Assembly (NCBI RefSeq): GCF_014118685.1
Contig: NZ_JACFAK010000007.1
Coordinates: 99,659 to 163,658 of the forward strand
From: Flaviflexus huanghaiensis
GTDB taxonomy: Bacteria > Actinomycetota > Actinomycetes > Actinomycetales > Actinomycetaceae
Direction of reading: 5' to 3'
DNA: 64,000 nt
Part shown: positions 56,662 through 64,000 of the stretch, piece after piece
Numbering within the stretch: the first letter of the stretch is position 1
Layout of the letters: each line of letters starts with the position of its first letter
Translations under genes and position numbers: made by a program
The notes under the pieces: model-generated
Seen by the model: the letters and a program-made list of their open reading frames with translations, nothing else
Told to the model about the DNA's origin: nothing
The model's database searches: none

Positions 56662-57447
56662 CTATCCGAGCAAGGTGCGGTCAGAGAGCTCAGCCCTGCT
56701 AGCGAACGCATTGAGCAGATCCTTGACGGTCATCGACTTCTTCTTCGCGCCGGACACATCCATGATGATCCGGCCTTCGTGCATCATGATGAGGCGATTG
56801 CCCATTGATAGAGCCTGCTCCATGTTATGCGTGACCATGAGCGTCGTCAGGCTGTGGCGTTCGACCAGATCGACCGTCAGCTTCGTCACAGACGCGGCTC
56901 GTTGCGGGTCAAGCGCTGCCGTGTGCTCATCGAGCAGAAGGACCCGCGGATGAGTGAACGTCGCCATGAGAAGCGAAAGAGACTGCCGCTGACCGCCTGA
57001 AAGCAGGCCCACCCAGTCGTCGAGGCGATCTTCAAGACCCTGCTCAAGAGACGTCAGTTGCTCACGGAAGAACTCCCTCCGGCTCTTCGCGGCCGCGCGG
57101 CGCACGCCGCGGCGCTTACCCCGCATGTAGGCGATCGCGAGATTCTCCTCGATCGTCATGTGCGGTGCTGTGCCTGCCGACGGGTTCTGGAAGACCCGGC
57201 CGACGTACGCGGCCCGCTGGTAGTCCGTTAGTTTCGTGACATCGCGACTATCGATCTCAACCGACCCCGTATCGGTTTTAATTGACCCGGAGACAATGTT
57301 GAGGAGGGTGGACTTGCCTGCGCCGTTCGACCCGATGACAGTAACGAAGTCTCGTTCCTTGAGCTCGAGCTCGACGTCGACGAGGGCTCTGCGTTCGTTC
57401 ACCGTGCTAGGGAAGAACGTCTTGTTGATGCTGGTGAGGTGAAGCAT
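56662..57447 (-). CDS. ABC transporter ATPase (TrpXYZ-like system)
   Basis: 261 residues. Walker A IGSNGAGKSTLLN, signature LLSGGQRQSLSLLMA, Walker B RVLLLDEHTAALD and switch His LMVTHNMEQALSMGNR are intact. The signature ends differently from typical amino-acid importers, as in the group that works with LivH-like permeases and PF04392-type binding proteins. Start shares one base with the permease stop (TGATG). Followed by the hairpin at 56547. Confidence 0.9.
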   Translation of the reverse strand: MLHLTSINKTFFPSTVNERRALVDVELELKERDFVTVIGSNGAGKSTLLNIVSGSIKTDTGSVEIDSRDVTKLTDYQRAAYVGRVFQNPSAGTAPHMTIEENLAIAYMRGKRRGVRRAAAKSRREFFREQLTSLEQGLEDRLDDWVGLLSGGQRQSLSLLMATFTHPRVLLLDEHTAALDPQRAASVTKLTVDLVERHSLTTLMVTHNMEQALSMGNRLIMMHEGRIIMDVSGAKKKSMTVKDLLNAFASRAELSDRTLLG

Positions 57448-58424
57448 CAGAGTGCCTTTCCGGGAGCGTTCTGGCCGGGAGCATCCGCATCGCCCGTCGC
57501 AACCGGTTCCGAGGGAACGGGATCTCGGTCGATCGGCACGTCAGCTGACGCTTTGAATCGCGAAGGGACTCGCTTGAAGAGCTTCATCTGAGGCAGGACA
57601 AGTGCAAGGACGACGAGGACGGCAGAGATGAGCTTCATGTCGTTCGGGTTGAGGCCCGCCTGCAGCGCCAGCTGAATGACGATGCGGTAGAGGACCGCGC
57701 CGAGAACAACGGCCGTGGCGGCCCGATAGACTGTGAGCCTGCCGATGATCGCCTGCCCGATGATGACAGAGGCAAGGCCGGCAACGATCATGCCGATTCC
57801 CATGGAGACATCAGCGAATCCCTGGTACTGGGCGATGAGGCTACCGGAGAGGGCGACGAGGCCATTCGACAAAGATAACCCGAGGATTTTCTGTGTATCG
57901 GTGGAAACACCGAAGGAGCGGATCATTTCGGCGTTGTCGCCCGTGGCCCGCATGGCAAGCCCAAGGTCAGTGTGGAGGAACCAAATGATGATGAGGAGGA
58001 CGACGAGGGCGACCGGCAAGAGGACTGCGGGTCCAACCCACGACCCGCTTCCCATGTGTCCGGCTTCTCGCAATCCGGAGAAAACCGTGTCCTGGCGAAG
58101 AAGCGAGATGTTCGCGGCACCCATGATTCGCAGGTTGATCGAATAGAGGCCGATCTGGGTGAGGATTCCCGCGAGAAGCCCGTCGATGTTCGCCTTGGTG
58201 TGAAGGAGTCCCGTGATCGAGCCTGCGATCATCCCCGCGCCAAATGCAGCGACTGACGCGACAAGGGGGTGGTAGCCGTTGACGATGCCGACCGCCGCGA
58301 CGGCGGCTCCGGTTGTGAAGCTGCCGTCGACGGTCAGGTCAGCGAACTCAAGGATCCTGAACGTGAGATAGACGCCGAGCGCCATGACGGCGTAGAGCAG
58401 TCCAAGTTCAACGGCGGTGACCAT
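57447..58424 (-). CDS. ABC transporter permease (TrpXYZ-like system)
   Basis: 325 residues with eight to nine membrane helices of the branched-chain amino acid (LivH/RbsC) type. VYLTFRILEFADLTVDGSFTTGAAVAA near residue 20 and IIAGSITGLLHTKANIDGLLAGILTQIGLYSINLRI are conserved family blocks. The last 40 residues are hydrophilic. It follows the binding-protein gene by 56 bases. Substrate unknown; Trp, Tyr or other small molecules are transported by relatives. Confidence 0.88.
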   Translation of the reverse strand: MVTAVELGLLYAVMALGVYLTFRILEFADLTVDGSFTTGAAVAAVGIVNGYHPLVASVAAFGAGMIAGSITGLLHTKANIDGLLAGILTQIGLYSINLRIMGAANISLLRQDTVFSGLREAGHMGSGSWVGPAVLLPVALVVLLIIIWFLHTDLGLAMRATGDNAEMIRSFGVSTDTQKILGLSLSNGLVALSGSLIAQYQGFADVSMGIGMIVAGLASVIIGQAIIGRLTVYRAATAVVLGAVLYRIVIQLALQAGLNPNDMKLISAVLVVLALVLPQMKLFKRVPSRFKASADVPIDRDPVPSEPVATGDADAPGQNAPGKAL

Positions 58425-58480
58425 TCAGGATCCTTCCATACCCTGTGAGAGGCGGGGACGTGCACCCGCCTCTCACGAGG

Positions 58481-59473
58481 TCATTCGATGATGTTGTCGG
58501 GTTCGGCGCGGTCGATGACTGCCTGAGGAATCGTCACGTTCATGCGCTCGGCTGCCGCGAGGTTGAGATAGACGAGTAGGTCCTGCTGGGTCTCGACCGC
58601 CATCGTGGCCGGGTCCTCACCCTCAACGAGGATCCGAACCGCCATCTCGCCAGTCTGGTAGCCAAGGTCGTAGTAGGAGATTCCGTAGGTGGCGAGACCG
58701 CCGTTGGCAACCGAATCGCCCTCGGCCGGGTACACGGGGATGCCCTTGCTCTCGCCGACCTGAAGGACGGAGTCGAGTGCGGAGACGACCGTATTATCGG
58801 TCGGTACGTAGATCGCATCGACGTCGAGTGAGTTTGCGGCCTGCTGCACCTCTGACGTGTTAATGACAGTGGCCTCTTCAACGGTGATGTCGAGGTCAGC
58901 GGCGGCTTCCTTCACCCAGTCGACCTGGACCTGGGAGTTGGGCTCGCCGGAGTGATAGATGACGCCGATCGTCTCAACCTCAGGATCGATTTCCTTAATG
59001 AGACCGATCTGCTCCTCAACGGGGTTCGCGTCGGACGTGCCCGTGATGTTACCGCCCGGCTCTGCAAGTGTGTCGACAAGCCCAGCGCCTGCCGGATCGG
59101 TCACGGCAGTGAACAACACCGGGATGTTAGAGACGGCCTGCGCGAGGCCCTGGGCCATCGGTGTTCCCACGGCCAGAGCGAGGTCGTAGTCGCCCGCTGC
59201 GACCGCGCCCGAGATCGAAGCAACAACGGTCTGATCGTTGTTCGCATTCTGATCATCGAACGTCACGTCGAGACCGGCGTCATCGATCGCGTCTTTGAAC
59301 CCCTGGATTGACGCATCAAGCGACGCGTGAGTAACGATCTGGGTGACGGAGATGGAGTACGAATCTGCGGCCGCAGCGGTGGTCTCATCAGAGGTCTCGG
59401 TGTCGGAGCCGCATCCAGCAAGTACAAGCGTTGCGCTGGCCGCGAGTGCGAGGAAATGTCGCGTGTTCTTCAC
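58481..59473 (-). CDS. ABC transporter substrate-binding lipoprotein (PF04392-type)
   Basis: 330 residues. A signal with lipobox LAGC (about residue 21) and a mature part of the TrpX-type binding fold: TQIVTHASLDASIQGFKDAIDDAGLDVTFDDQNANND, then VGTPMAQGLAQAV, VTDPAGAGLV and ISYYDLGYQTGEMAVRIL. GTG 59473 with AAAGGA seven bases upstream is preferred over the ATG at 59488. The first gene of the three-gene operon. The leader before it (59474-59700) has no T-box or riboswitch that I can recognise. Confidence 0.9.
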   Translation of the reverse strand: MKNTRHFLALAASATLVLAGCGSDTETSDETTAAAADSYSISVTQIVTHASLDASIQGFKDAIDDAGLDVTFDDQNANNDQTVVASISGAVAAGDYDLALAVGTPMAQGLAQAVSNIPVLFTAVTDPAGAGLVDTLAEPGGNITGTSDANPVEEQIGLIKEIDPEVETIGVIYHSGEPNSQVQVDWVKEAAADLDITVEEATVINTSEVQQAANSLDVDAIYVPTDNTVVSALDSVLQVGESKGIPVYPAEGDSVANGGLATYGISYYDLGYQTGEMAVRILVEGEDPATMAVETQQDLLVYLNLAAAERMNVTIPQAVIDRAEPDNIIE

Positions 59474-59700
59474 GGTGTGTCCTTTCATGGGAGATTCGGC
59501 GTCAATAGGAATGGACCGCGTTGTCTTGATCCTTCAGGCCGACGACACGGCGAGCGTGTATCTCCACATGGTAGAAGGACGTTCAGAGGACGGGATGACC
59601 GTCCCAACCTGTGAACAGTAACGATGAGACGAATACGCCTCGCCAGCCAGTTCGAGAACGCTCGTAAAGAATCGCCGTGCTCGCGTGCCACGGGATGGGA

Positions 59701-59726
59701 ATTCCCCGCCACGAGTGACGGGGAAT
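59701..59726 (-). terminator. Hairpin beyond the tRNA-Thr 3' end
   Basis: ATTCCCCG (59701-59708) pairs with CGGGGAAT (59719-59726), with a CAC/GTG inner extension. It lies just beyond the 3' end of the tRNA-Thr remnant on the minus strand, so it is probably the old tRNA terminator. Confidence 0.6.
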
Positions 59727-59732
59727 CATGTC

Positions 59733-59781
59733 GGAGCCGCCTAAGAGAATCGAACTCTTGACCTATTCATTACGAGTGATT
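59733..59781 (-). other. Attachment site: 3' fragment of tRNA-Thr(CGU)
   Basis: On the minus strand the sequence has a complete 3' tRNA part: anticodon loop CTCGTAA (anticodon CGT), 3' anticodon stem TGAAT, variable loop AGGTC, T-arm AAGAG-TTCGATT-CTCTT and acceptor AGGCGGC, the same acceptor as tRNA-Thr(UGU) at 2330. The D-arm and 5' acceptor are missing: beyond 59781 unrelated DNA begins, ending in the integrase gene. The next bases (AATCA) still pair 4 of 5 with the anticodon stem. CCA reads CCG here. This is the usual trace of a tRNA-targeting integrase; the intact tRNA would be at the far end, outside the window. Confidence 0.8.
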
Positions 59782-59902
59782 AGTTCGGGTATGATGGAAA
59801 GCGAGAAAACGTTGATAAATAGCCGTTTACCGTCGCTCAGCATAGGCTAGTTAGGGCTGGTGATGGCTACCAGAATGGCTACCATTTTCGTGAGGAGAGC
59901 AT

Positions 59903-61096
59903 GTGAGGACACGGCGGAAAGGATCCGGCTCCGTCTACCAAACAGGCGACTGCCGCTGGCGGGGCACGATCGAAGCCGGCTGGACCTCGAAAGGCACCCG
60001 CCGGCGCATCACCGTCTCTGGACGCACCGAACGCGAAGCCCTCCGCAAGCTGCGCGACAAGGAGCGGGAGATCGCCCGCACCGGCATCCCGGCCTAAGGC
60101 GCCCAACGCACCATCACCGTCAAAGCCTGGGCCGAGCAATGGCTGCAGATCCGGGTCAGCCAGGTCCGCCAAGACGGCTACACCGCCGACCGTTCCGCCA
60201 TCACGACCTGGATCATCCCCACCATCGGCCACGTCCGCCTCGAACGCCTCTCCGCCGCCCACATCCGAGAGGTCACTACCGCGGTCCTCGCGAAGCGTGC
60301 CTCCTCCACCGCGGTCCGCATCCACTCCGTCCTCCGCCAATGCTTGAAAGGAGCCCTCGCCGAAGGACATACAGTGCCGGTCTCGGTGTTCGCTGTTCCA
60401 CCGCCCAAGCTCGGCGAGTCACCGTGCGAAGACATCCCACTCCCCCACGCCCGCCTCATCCTCGCGGCCGCGCTCGAGCGCGATGATGCGTCTCGCTGGT
60501 TCGCCGCCTTCCTCCAAGGCCTGCGGCCCGCTGAGGCCCGCGGGCTCACCTGGGATGCGCTCGATCTCGACGAGCTGACGATGGATGTGTCCTGGCAGCT
60601 GAAGGCGCTGCGCTACAACATCCCGCGGGACAGGGCGTTGGGGTTCCGTGTCCCGAAGGATCACGAGGTGCGGTACCTTGTCGATGCGTGGCATCTCGTG
60701 CGGCCGAAGACGGCTGCCGGCAAGCGCATCATCCCGCTCGTCGACCCGATGCCCGAACTCCTCGCCTCCTGGCAGGCATCCTCACCTGTGTCGCCGTATG
60801 GGCTTGTGTGGCCCGGCACCGGCGGCAGACCGAAAAAGGACCCCGAAGATCAGGCCGACTGGCGGTCGATCACTGTCGATGCCGAGATCGCCCGCGACGA
60901 TCGGCCTTACCACCTCTACGAGGCCCGCCACACGACCGGCACACTGCTCTCATCGTTGAACGTGCCGGAGCCGGTCATCATCCGCATCATGGGCCACTCA
61001 TCGATGATCTCCACCAAGGCCTACATCCACGTCAGCCTCGACGAGTCACGGCTCGCGCTCGAACAGGTCTCGACGAAACTCCTCGAGATCGCCTAG
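59903..61096 (+). pseudogene. int: Tyrosine integrase interrupted by in-frame TAA
   Basis: One reading frame of 397 codons plus stop, broken by TAA at 60095-60097 (codon 65). Before it lie the N-terminal AP2-like region (GSGSVYQTGDCRWRGTIEAGWTSKGTRRRITVSG). After it, in the same frame, come the core-binding SAM-like domain (ITVKAWAEQWLQIRVSQV) and the catalytic domain with Arg in QGLRPAEARGLTW, the YEARHTTGTLL box (Tyr where many integrases have the first His), GHSSMISTKAYIHV with the nucleophile Tyr. No frameshift. GTG start with GAGGAGA five bases upstream. The 60344 ATG would make only the catalytic part. Confidence 0.88.
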
Positions 61097-61260
61097 AGCT
61101 TGAACCGCCAGGATTTCCCTTTGCCAAGGCGGATACTGCCGCGGCCGCGACTGTTAAAAGTGATCGGACCTGCCTTGCGAGAGACTGAAGCGCCGGACTT
61201 AGAGATGTTCAGGCTTGTGTTCTTGCCAAGCCGCTTGCGTCGGCGAAAGAAGAACCCCAT
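61093..61260 (-). CDS. DUF4236-like small protein
   Basis: 55 residues. MGFFFRRRKRLGKNTSLNISKSGASVSRKAGPITFNSRG follows the DUF4236 pattern (MGFRFRKSFKLGPGLRLNLSKSGVSVS-type). Basic, function unknown. ATG 61260 has AAAGGA eight bases before it; the frame to 61317 is not needed. Its stop and the integrase stop share bases CTAG (61093-61096). Within the integrated element. Confidence 0.75.
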   Translation of the reverse strand: MGFFFRRRKRLGKNTSLNISKSGASVSRKAGPITFNSRGRGSIRLGKGKSWRFKL

Positions 61261-61358
61261 TGTCATGTCCTTTCGGTAGATACTTGTTGCCAAGCCTAAC
61301 CAAGGGAGGACCCACATTCTGCGGAATGTGGCTTTTAGGCCGCCTTGCGTAGCGTCCT

Positions 61359-61694
61359 CTAGTAGGCGCGGACGATCCAGTCGGTGACGTCGAGCTCGTC
61401 TGCGATCGCATGCACATCCGGACCATGTAGCCGCTCAGCCACCCGGTAAGCCTCTGCGGCGACAAGAAGGCTGGCCGCCTGCTCATCCACCTACGGCCCA
61501 CACGGACCGTCATGGCCATACCAAGCGTGGACGGCTTCATGTGCGAGAGTGCAGCGTTGCCACCGCGGCGACAGACCAGCATCGACCACGATCAACCGCT
61601 GAGCATGCCAATGGGCGCCAGGCTTCGGGTACGGCAGGAAGACCGCATGCACACCCGCATCCTCGAGAGCGGCAATGAGATCGGATTCAGACAC
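61359..61694 (-). pseudogene. ImmA/IrrE-type metallopeptidase gene with in-frame TAG
   Basis: 112 codons in one frame from GTG 61694 to TAG 61359-61361, broken by TAG at 61491-61493. Before the break is the zinc motif LAHEAVHAWYGHDGP (HExxH). After it, in the same frame, comes DEQAASLLVAAEAYRVAERLHGPDVHAIADELDVTDWIVRAY, which matches the usual ImmA tail (DEQAARLL, then a helix-turn-helix-like ending). ImmA-type proteases cut phage-type repressors in mobile elements. No partner repressor of the ICE type is adjacent, though an HTH gene lies 0.5 kb upstream. Confidence 0.8.
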
Positions 61695-61745
61695 AAGCCC
61701 GAGGATACGAGTCGAGTCGGAAACATTGCCCGTGAAACTCGCAGG

Positions 61746-62231
61746 TTACCCTTCGTCAGGCTGCTCTACGAAATCCCCAATTCGAATCATTGGAAGCATC
61801 GGGATGTTGTGGCCCGCGAGAGCGAAGAGCGGCGGGAAGATCGCACGCAGGTGCGGATAAATATGTGGGAATGCGACCTGCCGCACGAACTGCGCCTGGG
61901 CCTTTTCGTCTAGTTCAACTGTGGGGTGGTCGGCTCGTGACTGAAAAGCGGCCCCTATACTGATCCGCCCCCTCACCTTGGGATTAATTACGGTGGCTTC
62001 TACGGAAACTTGAAGTGCACTCTCGCGCACCTGAAGGTCAGAGATTGCGAAATTGAACTCACCCTTAGGCTCTGACGCCGCGTTTGCACCTTCGGGAGCC
62101 TTGCTCGAAGGCGGGGAACCGTCCTGCACCAGAAGCGTGTCAACACTCAGACTCAAGAACTTTAGGTCAGTCAAGTCCAGTGAGCCGAGGTAGCTTTCCA
62201 ACCCCGGATTCATTTGTCCATTCTCAGCCAT
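61746..62231 (-). CDS. SecB-like chaperone
   Basis: 161 residues. SecB-like layout: four beta strands (FNFAISDLQVRESALQVSVEATVI and GRISIGAAFQSR), then a helix with FVRQVAFPHIYPHLRAIFPPLFALAGHNIPMLPMI, which corresponds to the PYxR...LP region of SecB-like chaperones from toxin-antitoxin-chaperone systems. SecB itself is rare in actinobacteria. Start overlaps the HTH gene stop by eight bases (ATGGCTGA). The assignment is by pattern only. Confidence 0.6.
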   Translation of the reverse strand: MAENGQMNPGLESYLGSLDLTDLKFLSLSVDTLLVQDGSPPSSKAPEGANAASEPKGEFNFAISDLQVRESALQVSVEATVINPKVRGRISIGAAFQSRADHPTVELDEKAQAQFVRQVAFPHIYPHLRAIFPPLFALAGHNIPMLPMIRIGDFVEQPDEG

Positions 62232-62661
62232 TGACCGACATCCTGAAGCTCGTCCCCGCAGCGGGCGTCCTAGCGCTTGCTAACTGCGGCTCGTAAATGG
62301 CACGGTCCGCCATCTTCTCCAGACGCACCTTGAGACCCGGGCGATGCACATCGCGTACGGCGTGCTCGGGACGCTCGTAGACATCCTCTACAGGCTCGAT
62401 TTCAATGCTGACGTGCGCGCCTACCGCTATGGCATAGCGGGTGATGGTCGACAGGCGTGCATCGCGGTTTCCGGCTTCGATGCGTGCTGCCGCTTGAGGA
62501 GAAATCTGAAGCTCTTTAGCGACGTCCGAAGTGTTGAGGCCGCGCGAGTTACGGATCTCAATGAGTTTGCGCATGAGAGAGCGACGTTGCCTCTCCATGT
62601 CGATTGCGCTACGCATGCCGGGTTCCGTCGGATCAATACCTAGCTCCGCGTACAGGTCCAT
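62224..62661 (-). CDS. HTH (XRE/HigA-like) protein with C-terminal extension
   Basis: 145 residues. An XRE-type helix-turn-helix (about 31-85): LIEIRNSRGLNTSDVAKELQISPQAAARIEAGNRDARLSTITRYAIAVGAHV. The last 60 residues form an extra tail ending in ASARTPAAGTSFRMSVNG, the place where HigA1-type antitoxins carry a chaperone-binding (ChAD) segment. ATG with GGGAGG nine bases before it. Coupled by overlap to the SecB-like gene. Confidence 0.75.
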   Translation of the reverse strand: MDLYAELGIDPTEPGMRSAIDMERQRRSLMRKLIEIRNSRGLNTSDVAKELQISPQAAARIEAGNRDARLSTITRYAIAVGAHVSIEIEPVEDVYERPEHAVRDVHRPGLKVRLEKMADRAIYEPQLASARTPAAGTSFRMSVNG

Positions 62662-62758
62662 GATCTAATCGCCTCCCTACTTGCTTTATCGGCGCCGCCT
62701 AGCAGCGCTCAACCTAAAGGTTACATCTGGGACCTCCGGATGTCACGTGAAGTGCCAC

Positions 62759-62953
62759 TCAGATATTCCGGTCCGCCCAGTCATGCGCACGTTCGACCGC
62801 CTCCTCGATATGGCCATTCTGCTCCTCATACCAGTTACCGCGTGTACTCTTCGGAGCCAAGTGGAGCCACCAGATTTCGTCGCGGCTGTCGGGTTCAGCG
62901 AAGTACAGGCGCAGGCGCTTCTTAGGGAACCAGTCTTTATCCCAGCCCATCAT
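62759..62953 (-). CDS. Small protein in the toxin position, next to IS end
   Basis: 64 residues from ATG 62953; the frame runs on to 62992 across the putative IS end near 62976. DWFPKKRLRLYFAEPDSRDEIWWLHLAPKSTRGNW and a charged helix EEAVERAHDWADRNI. Not recognised; the WxLHxAxK pattern is only faintly like HigB toxins, which are longer. The N-terminus may have been cut by the IS. It lies 97 bases upstream of the HTH gene, which is the toxin slot in toxin-antitoxin-chaperone operons. Confidence 0.45.
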   Translation of the reverse strand: MMGWDKDWFPKKRLRLYFAEPDSRDEIWWLHLAPKSTRGNWYEEQNGHIEEAVERAHDWADRNI

Positions 62954-62975
62954 TTGGGTCTGCTGAAGGTTTAGG

Positions 62976-63372
62976 TGACAGCTTGTTTTCATGCCGCTGT
63001 TGCGGCGGGTGTGTTCATCATGGTTTCGAATTCGATCGGAGTCAAACGTCCCAGGCCGGCTTGTCGGCGCCGACGATGATAGGTCCCTTCGATCCAGGCC
63101 ATGATCGCACCGCGCAGCTGGTCACGAGTGGCCCAGCGCTGACGATCGAGAACGTTGTTCTGTAGCAGAGCGAAGAAGCTCTCCATGGCTGCATTATCAC
63201 CAGCAGCCCCGACCCGGCCCATTGACCCGACCAGTCCGTGGCGATTCAGCGCGGCCAAGAAATCTCGGCTACGGAACTGCGAGCCTCTGTCGCTGTGGAC
63301 GACACAACCGGCAACTGGCCCGCGTATGCTGACTGCGTTTTCCAGTGCGGCCACGGCAAGATCAGATGTCAA
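62976..63372 (-). mobile_element. IS3-family remnant A (OrfB C-terminal part)
   Basis: The frame 62989-63372 encodes 127 residues: the middle and C-terminal part of an IS3 transposase. VVHSDRGSQF (second catalytic Asp), AAMESFFALLQ (Glu) and TYHRRRRQAGLGRLTPIEFE are present; the N-terminus, OrfA and first Asp are missing. A likely terminus (TGACAGCTTGTTTTCATG) starts at 62976. The left part is cut by remnant B near 63367. Confidence 0.82.
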
Positions 63373-63712
63373 GCCCCGGTTTTTGTAGAGGGTTCTTTTT
63401 CTGGTTTTCTATGCTGCGGTGGCCCGCAGGAAGGGGGCTGTTACTACTTCGTTGTGGACTTCGCGTGGGGGTTGGTGTCCGATCGAGGAGTGCAGGCGGG
63501 AATGGTTGTACCACCCAACCCATTCGGACGTCTTGGCCATAACCTCGATCAGCCCGGACCAGGATCTGCGGTCGATGAGTTCTCCTTTGTAGTTGGAGTT
63601 CAGTGCCTCGGCCATGGCGTTATCGAACGAATCGCCCTTGGAACCCACCGAAGCGACCACCTCGGAATCCCCGAGCGTCTCGCCGTAGCGAATGGACGTA
63701 AATTGTGTGGGT
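63367..63712 (-). mobile_element. IS3-family remnant B (OrfB C-terminal part)
   Basis: The frame 63409-63732 reads QFTSIRYGETLGDSEVVASVGSKGDSFDNAMAEALNSNYKGELI and ends LHSSIGHQPPREVHNEVV, the last 100 residues of an IS3 transposase (IS2/IS51-like, different from remnant A). Only the catalytic Glu part is left. The end is TGTCAAGCCCCGG at 63367. The upstream part is cut at about 63712 by remnant C; the first nine residues of the frame come from there. Confidence 0.82.
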
Positions 63713-63886
63713 TCAATCGGTCGTTGCAACACTGCTGTCTTGAATCGATTCTAACTGCTCGGCGAAGACCTCTACAGGGGTTCGAAATGCCAGGACTTTT
63801 CGGGGGCGGTTATTCAGAGCTAGGGCGACGGCTTCGAGGTCGTGGGCGTCCCACCTGGATAGGTCGATGCCTTTGTCTGTGATCAA
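63713..63886 (-). mobile_element. IS30-family remnant C (transposase C-terminus)
   Basis: 57 codons open on the minus strand ending at TGA 63713-63715: DKGIDLSRWDAHDLEAVALALNNRPRKVLAFRTPVEVF, the typical IS30 end (KGTDLS, LNxRPRKxLxxxTP). A TAG at 63887-63889 closes the frame upstream, so the gene is cut or mutated there. Beyond it, to 64000, I see nothing recognisable. Confidence 0.72.
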
Positions 63887-64000
63887 CTATTTGTAGGTCG
63901 TTTCAGCTCTGGTTGTGTGCCATGTGAGCGGCCTGTTTCAGGCCAAAAGAGCGCTAAGAAGTAGGCCAGACAATCCCCGTTCAGGGGAAGCCTTCATTTT

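Noticed and set aside
59474..59700. T-box or amino-acid riboswitch before the TrpX-like gene
   Set aside because: Some relatives are T-box-controlled, but I found no T-box core sequence and no specifier-loop structure here.
59879..60370. Minus-strand open frame across the integrase stop
   Set aside because: Arises because the integrase is GC-rich on the opposite strand; Gly/Asp-rich with no motif.

Overview
The window is high-GC chromosomal DNA from an actinobacterium. The evidence is an MsiK-type sugar ATPase with a structured leader beside a DUF4032 gene, the SenX3-RegX3/PhoU and CarD-IspD-IspF blocks, a Ku/LigD end-joining locus, a CE1758/CE1759-type luciferase/FMN-reductase pair, dense ATGA-type gene overlaps and many GTG/TTG starts. 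Gene order and small-genome features would fit the Actinomycetaceae, but the species cannot be fixed from sequence alone.

Layout. 1-2.4 kb: 3' part of ppc and a tRNA-Thr(UGU). 2.4-5.5 kb: a minus-strand set of membrane Ser/Thr kinase, small membrane protein and DsbA-like thiol oxidoreductase. 5.5-8.1 kb: msiK with its RNA leader and a kinase-like DUF4032 gene. 8.2-10.5 kb: lysC-asd. 10.6-14.0 kb: SRP RNA-dnaX-recR, then about 0.8 kb without a recognisable gene. 14.8-21.8 kb: an SDR gene facing a seven-gene translationally coupled operon (MDR oxidoreductase, hotdog thioesterase, acyl-CoA ligase, SsuABC/NrtABC-like transporter). 21.9-31.7 kb: VOC protein, tRNA-Ser(GGA), membrane alpha/beta-hydrolase, Ku and a two-gene LigD, DoxX-like protein, Pit phosphate transporter, YczE-like protein. 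31.8-39.4 kb: PfkB kinase, aspartase, an orphan Tat-exported DMSO-reductase-type molybdoenzyme, a lipoprotein, and a LytR_C/LCP pair. 39.4-51.8 kb: conserved actinobacterial core (cysS-rlmB with two unknown genes and LCP, ispF-ispD-carD, regX3-senX3, phoU, gpmA, aroD) with a UMF1-type MFS gene between ispF and cysS. 51.9-54.8 kb: ABM monooxygenase and a luciferase/FMN reductase/MarR operon with a near-perfect palindrome in front. 54.8-59.5 kb: an MFS transporter and a TrpXYZ-like ABC system.

From about 59.73 kb to the right edge lies an integrated, decaying element. Its left end is a 3' fragment of tRNA-Thr(CGU). Next comes a tyrosine integrase with one in-frame TAA, a DUF4236 gene, an ImmA/IrrE-type peptidase gene with one in-frame TAG, a two-gene HTH/SecB-like pair resembling the antitoxin and chaperone of a toxin-antitoxin-chaperone system, a small unknown gene cut close by an IS end, and three stacked IS remnants (IS3, IS3, IS30).

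How the genes work together. Anaplerosis (ppc), aspartate-family synthesis (lysC, asd) and aspartase share the oxaloacetate/aspartate/fumarate node. PhoU, SenX3-RegX3 and a PHO-box-like repeat form a phosphate-response unit, with Pit elsewhere in the window. The 15-22 kb operon looks like import plus CoA activation of an organic acid. All assignments rest on reading motifs; no database search was run.
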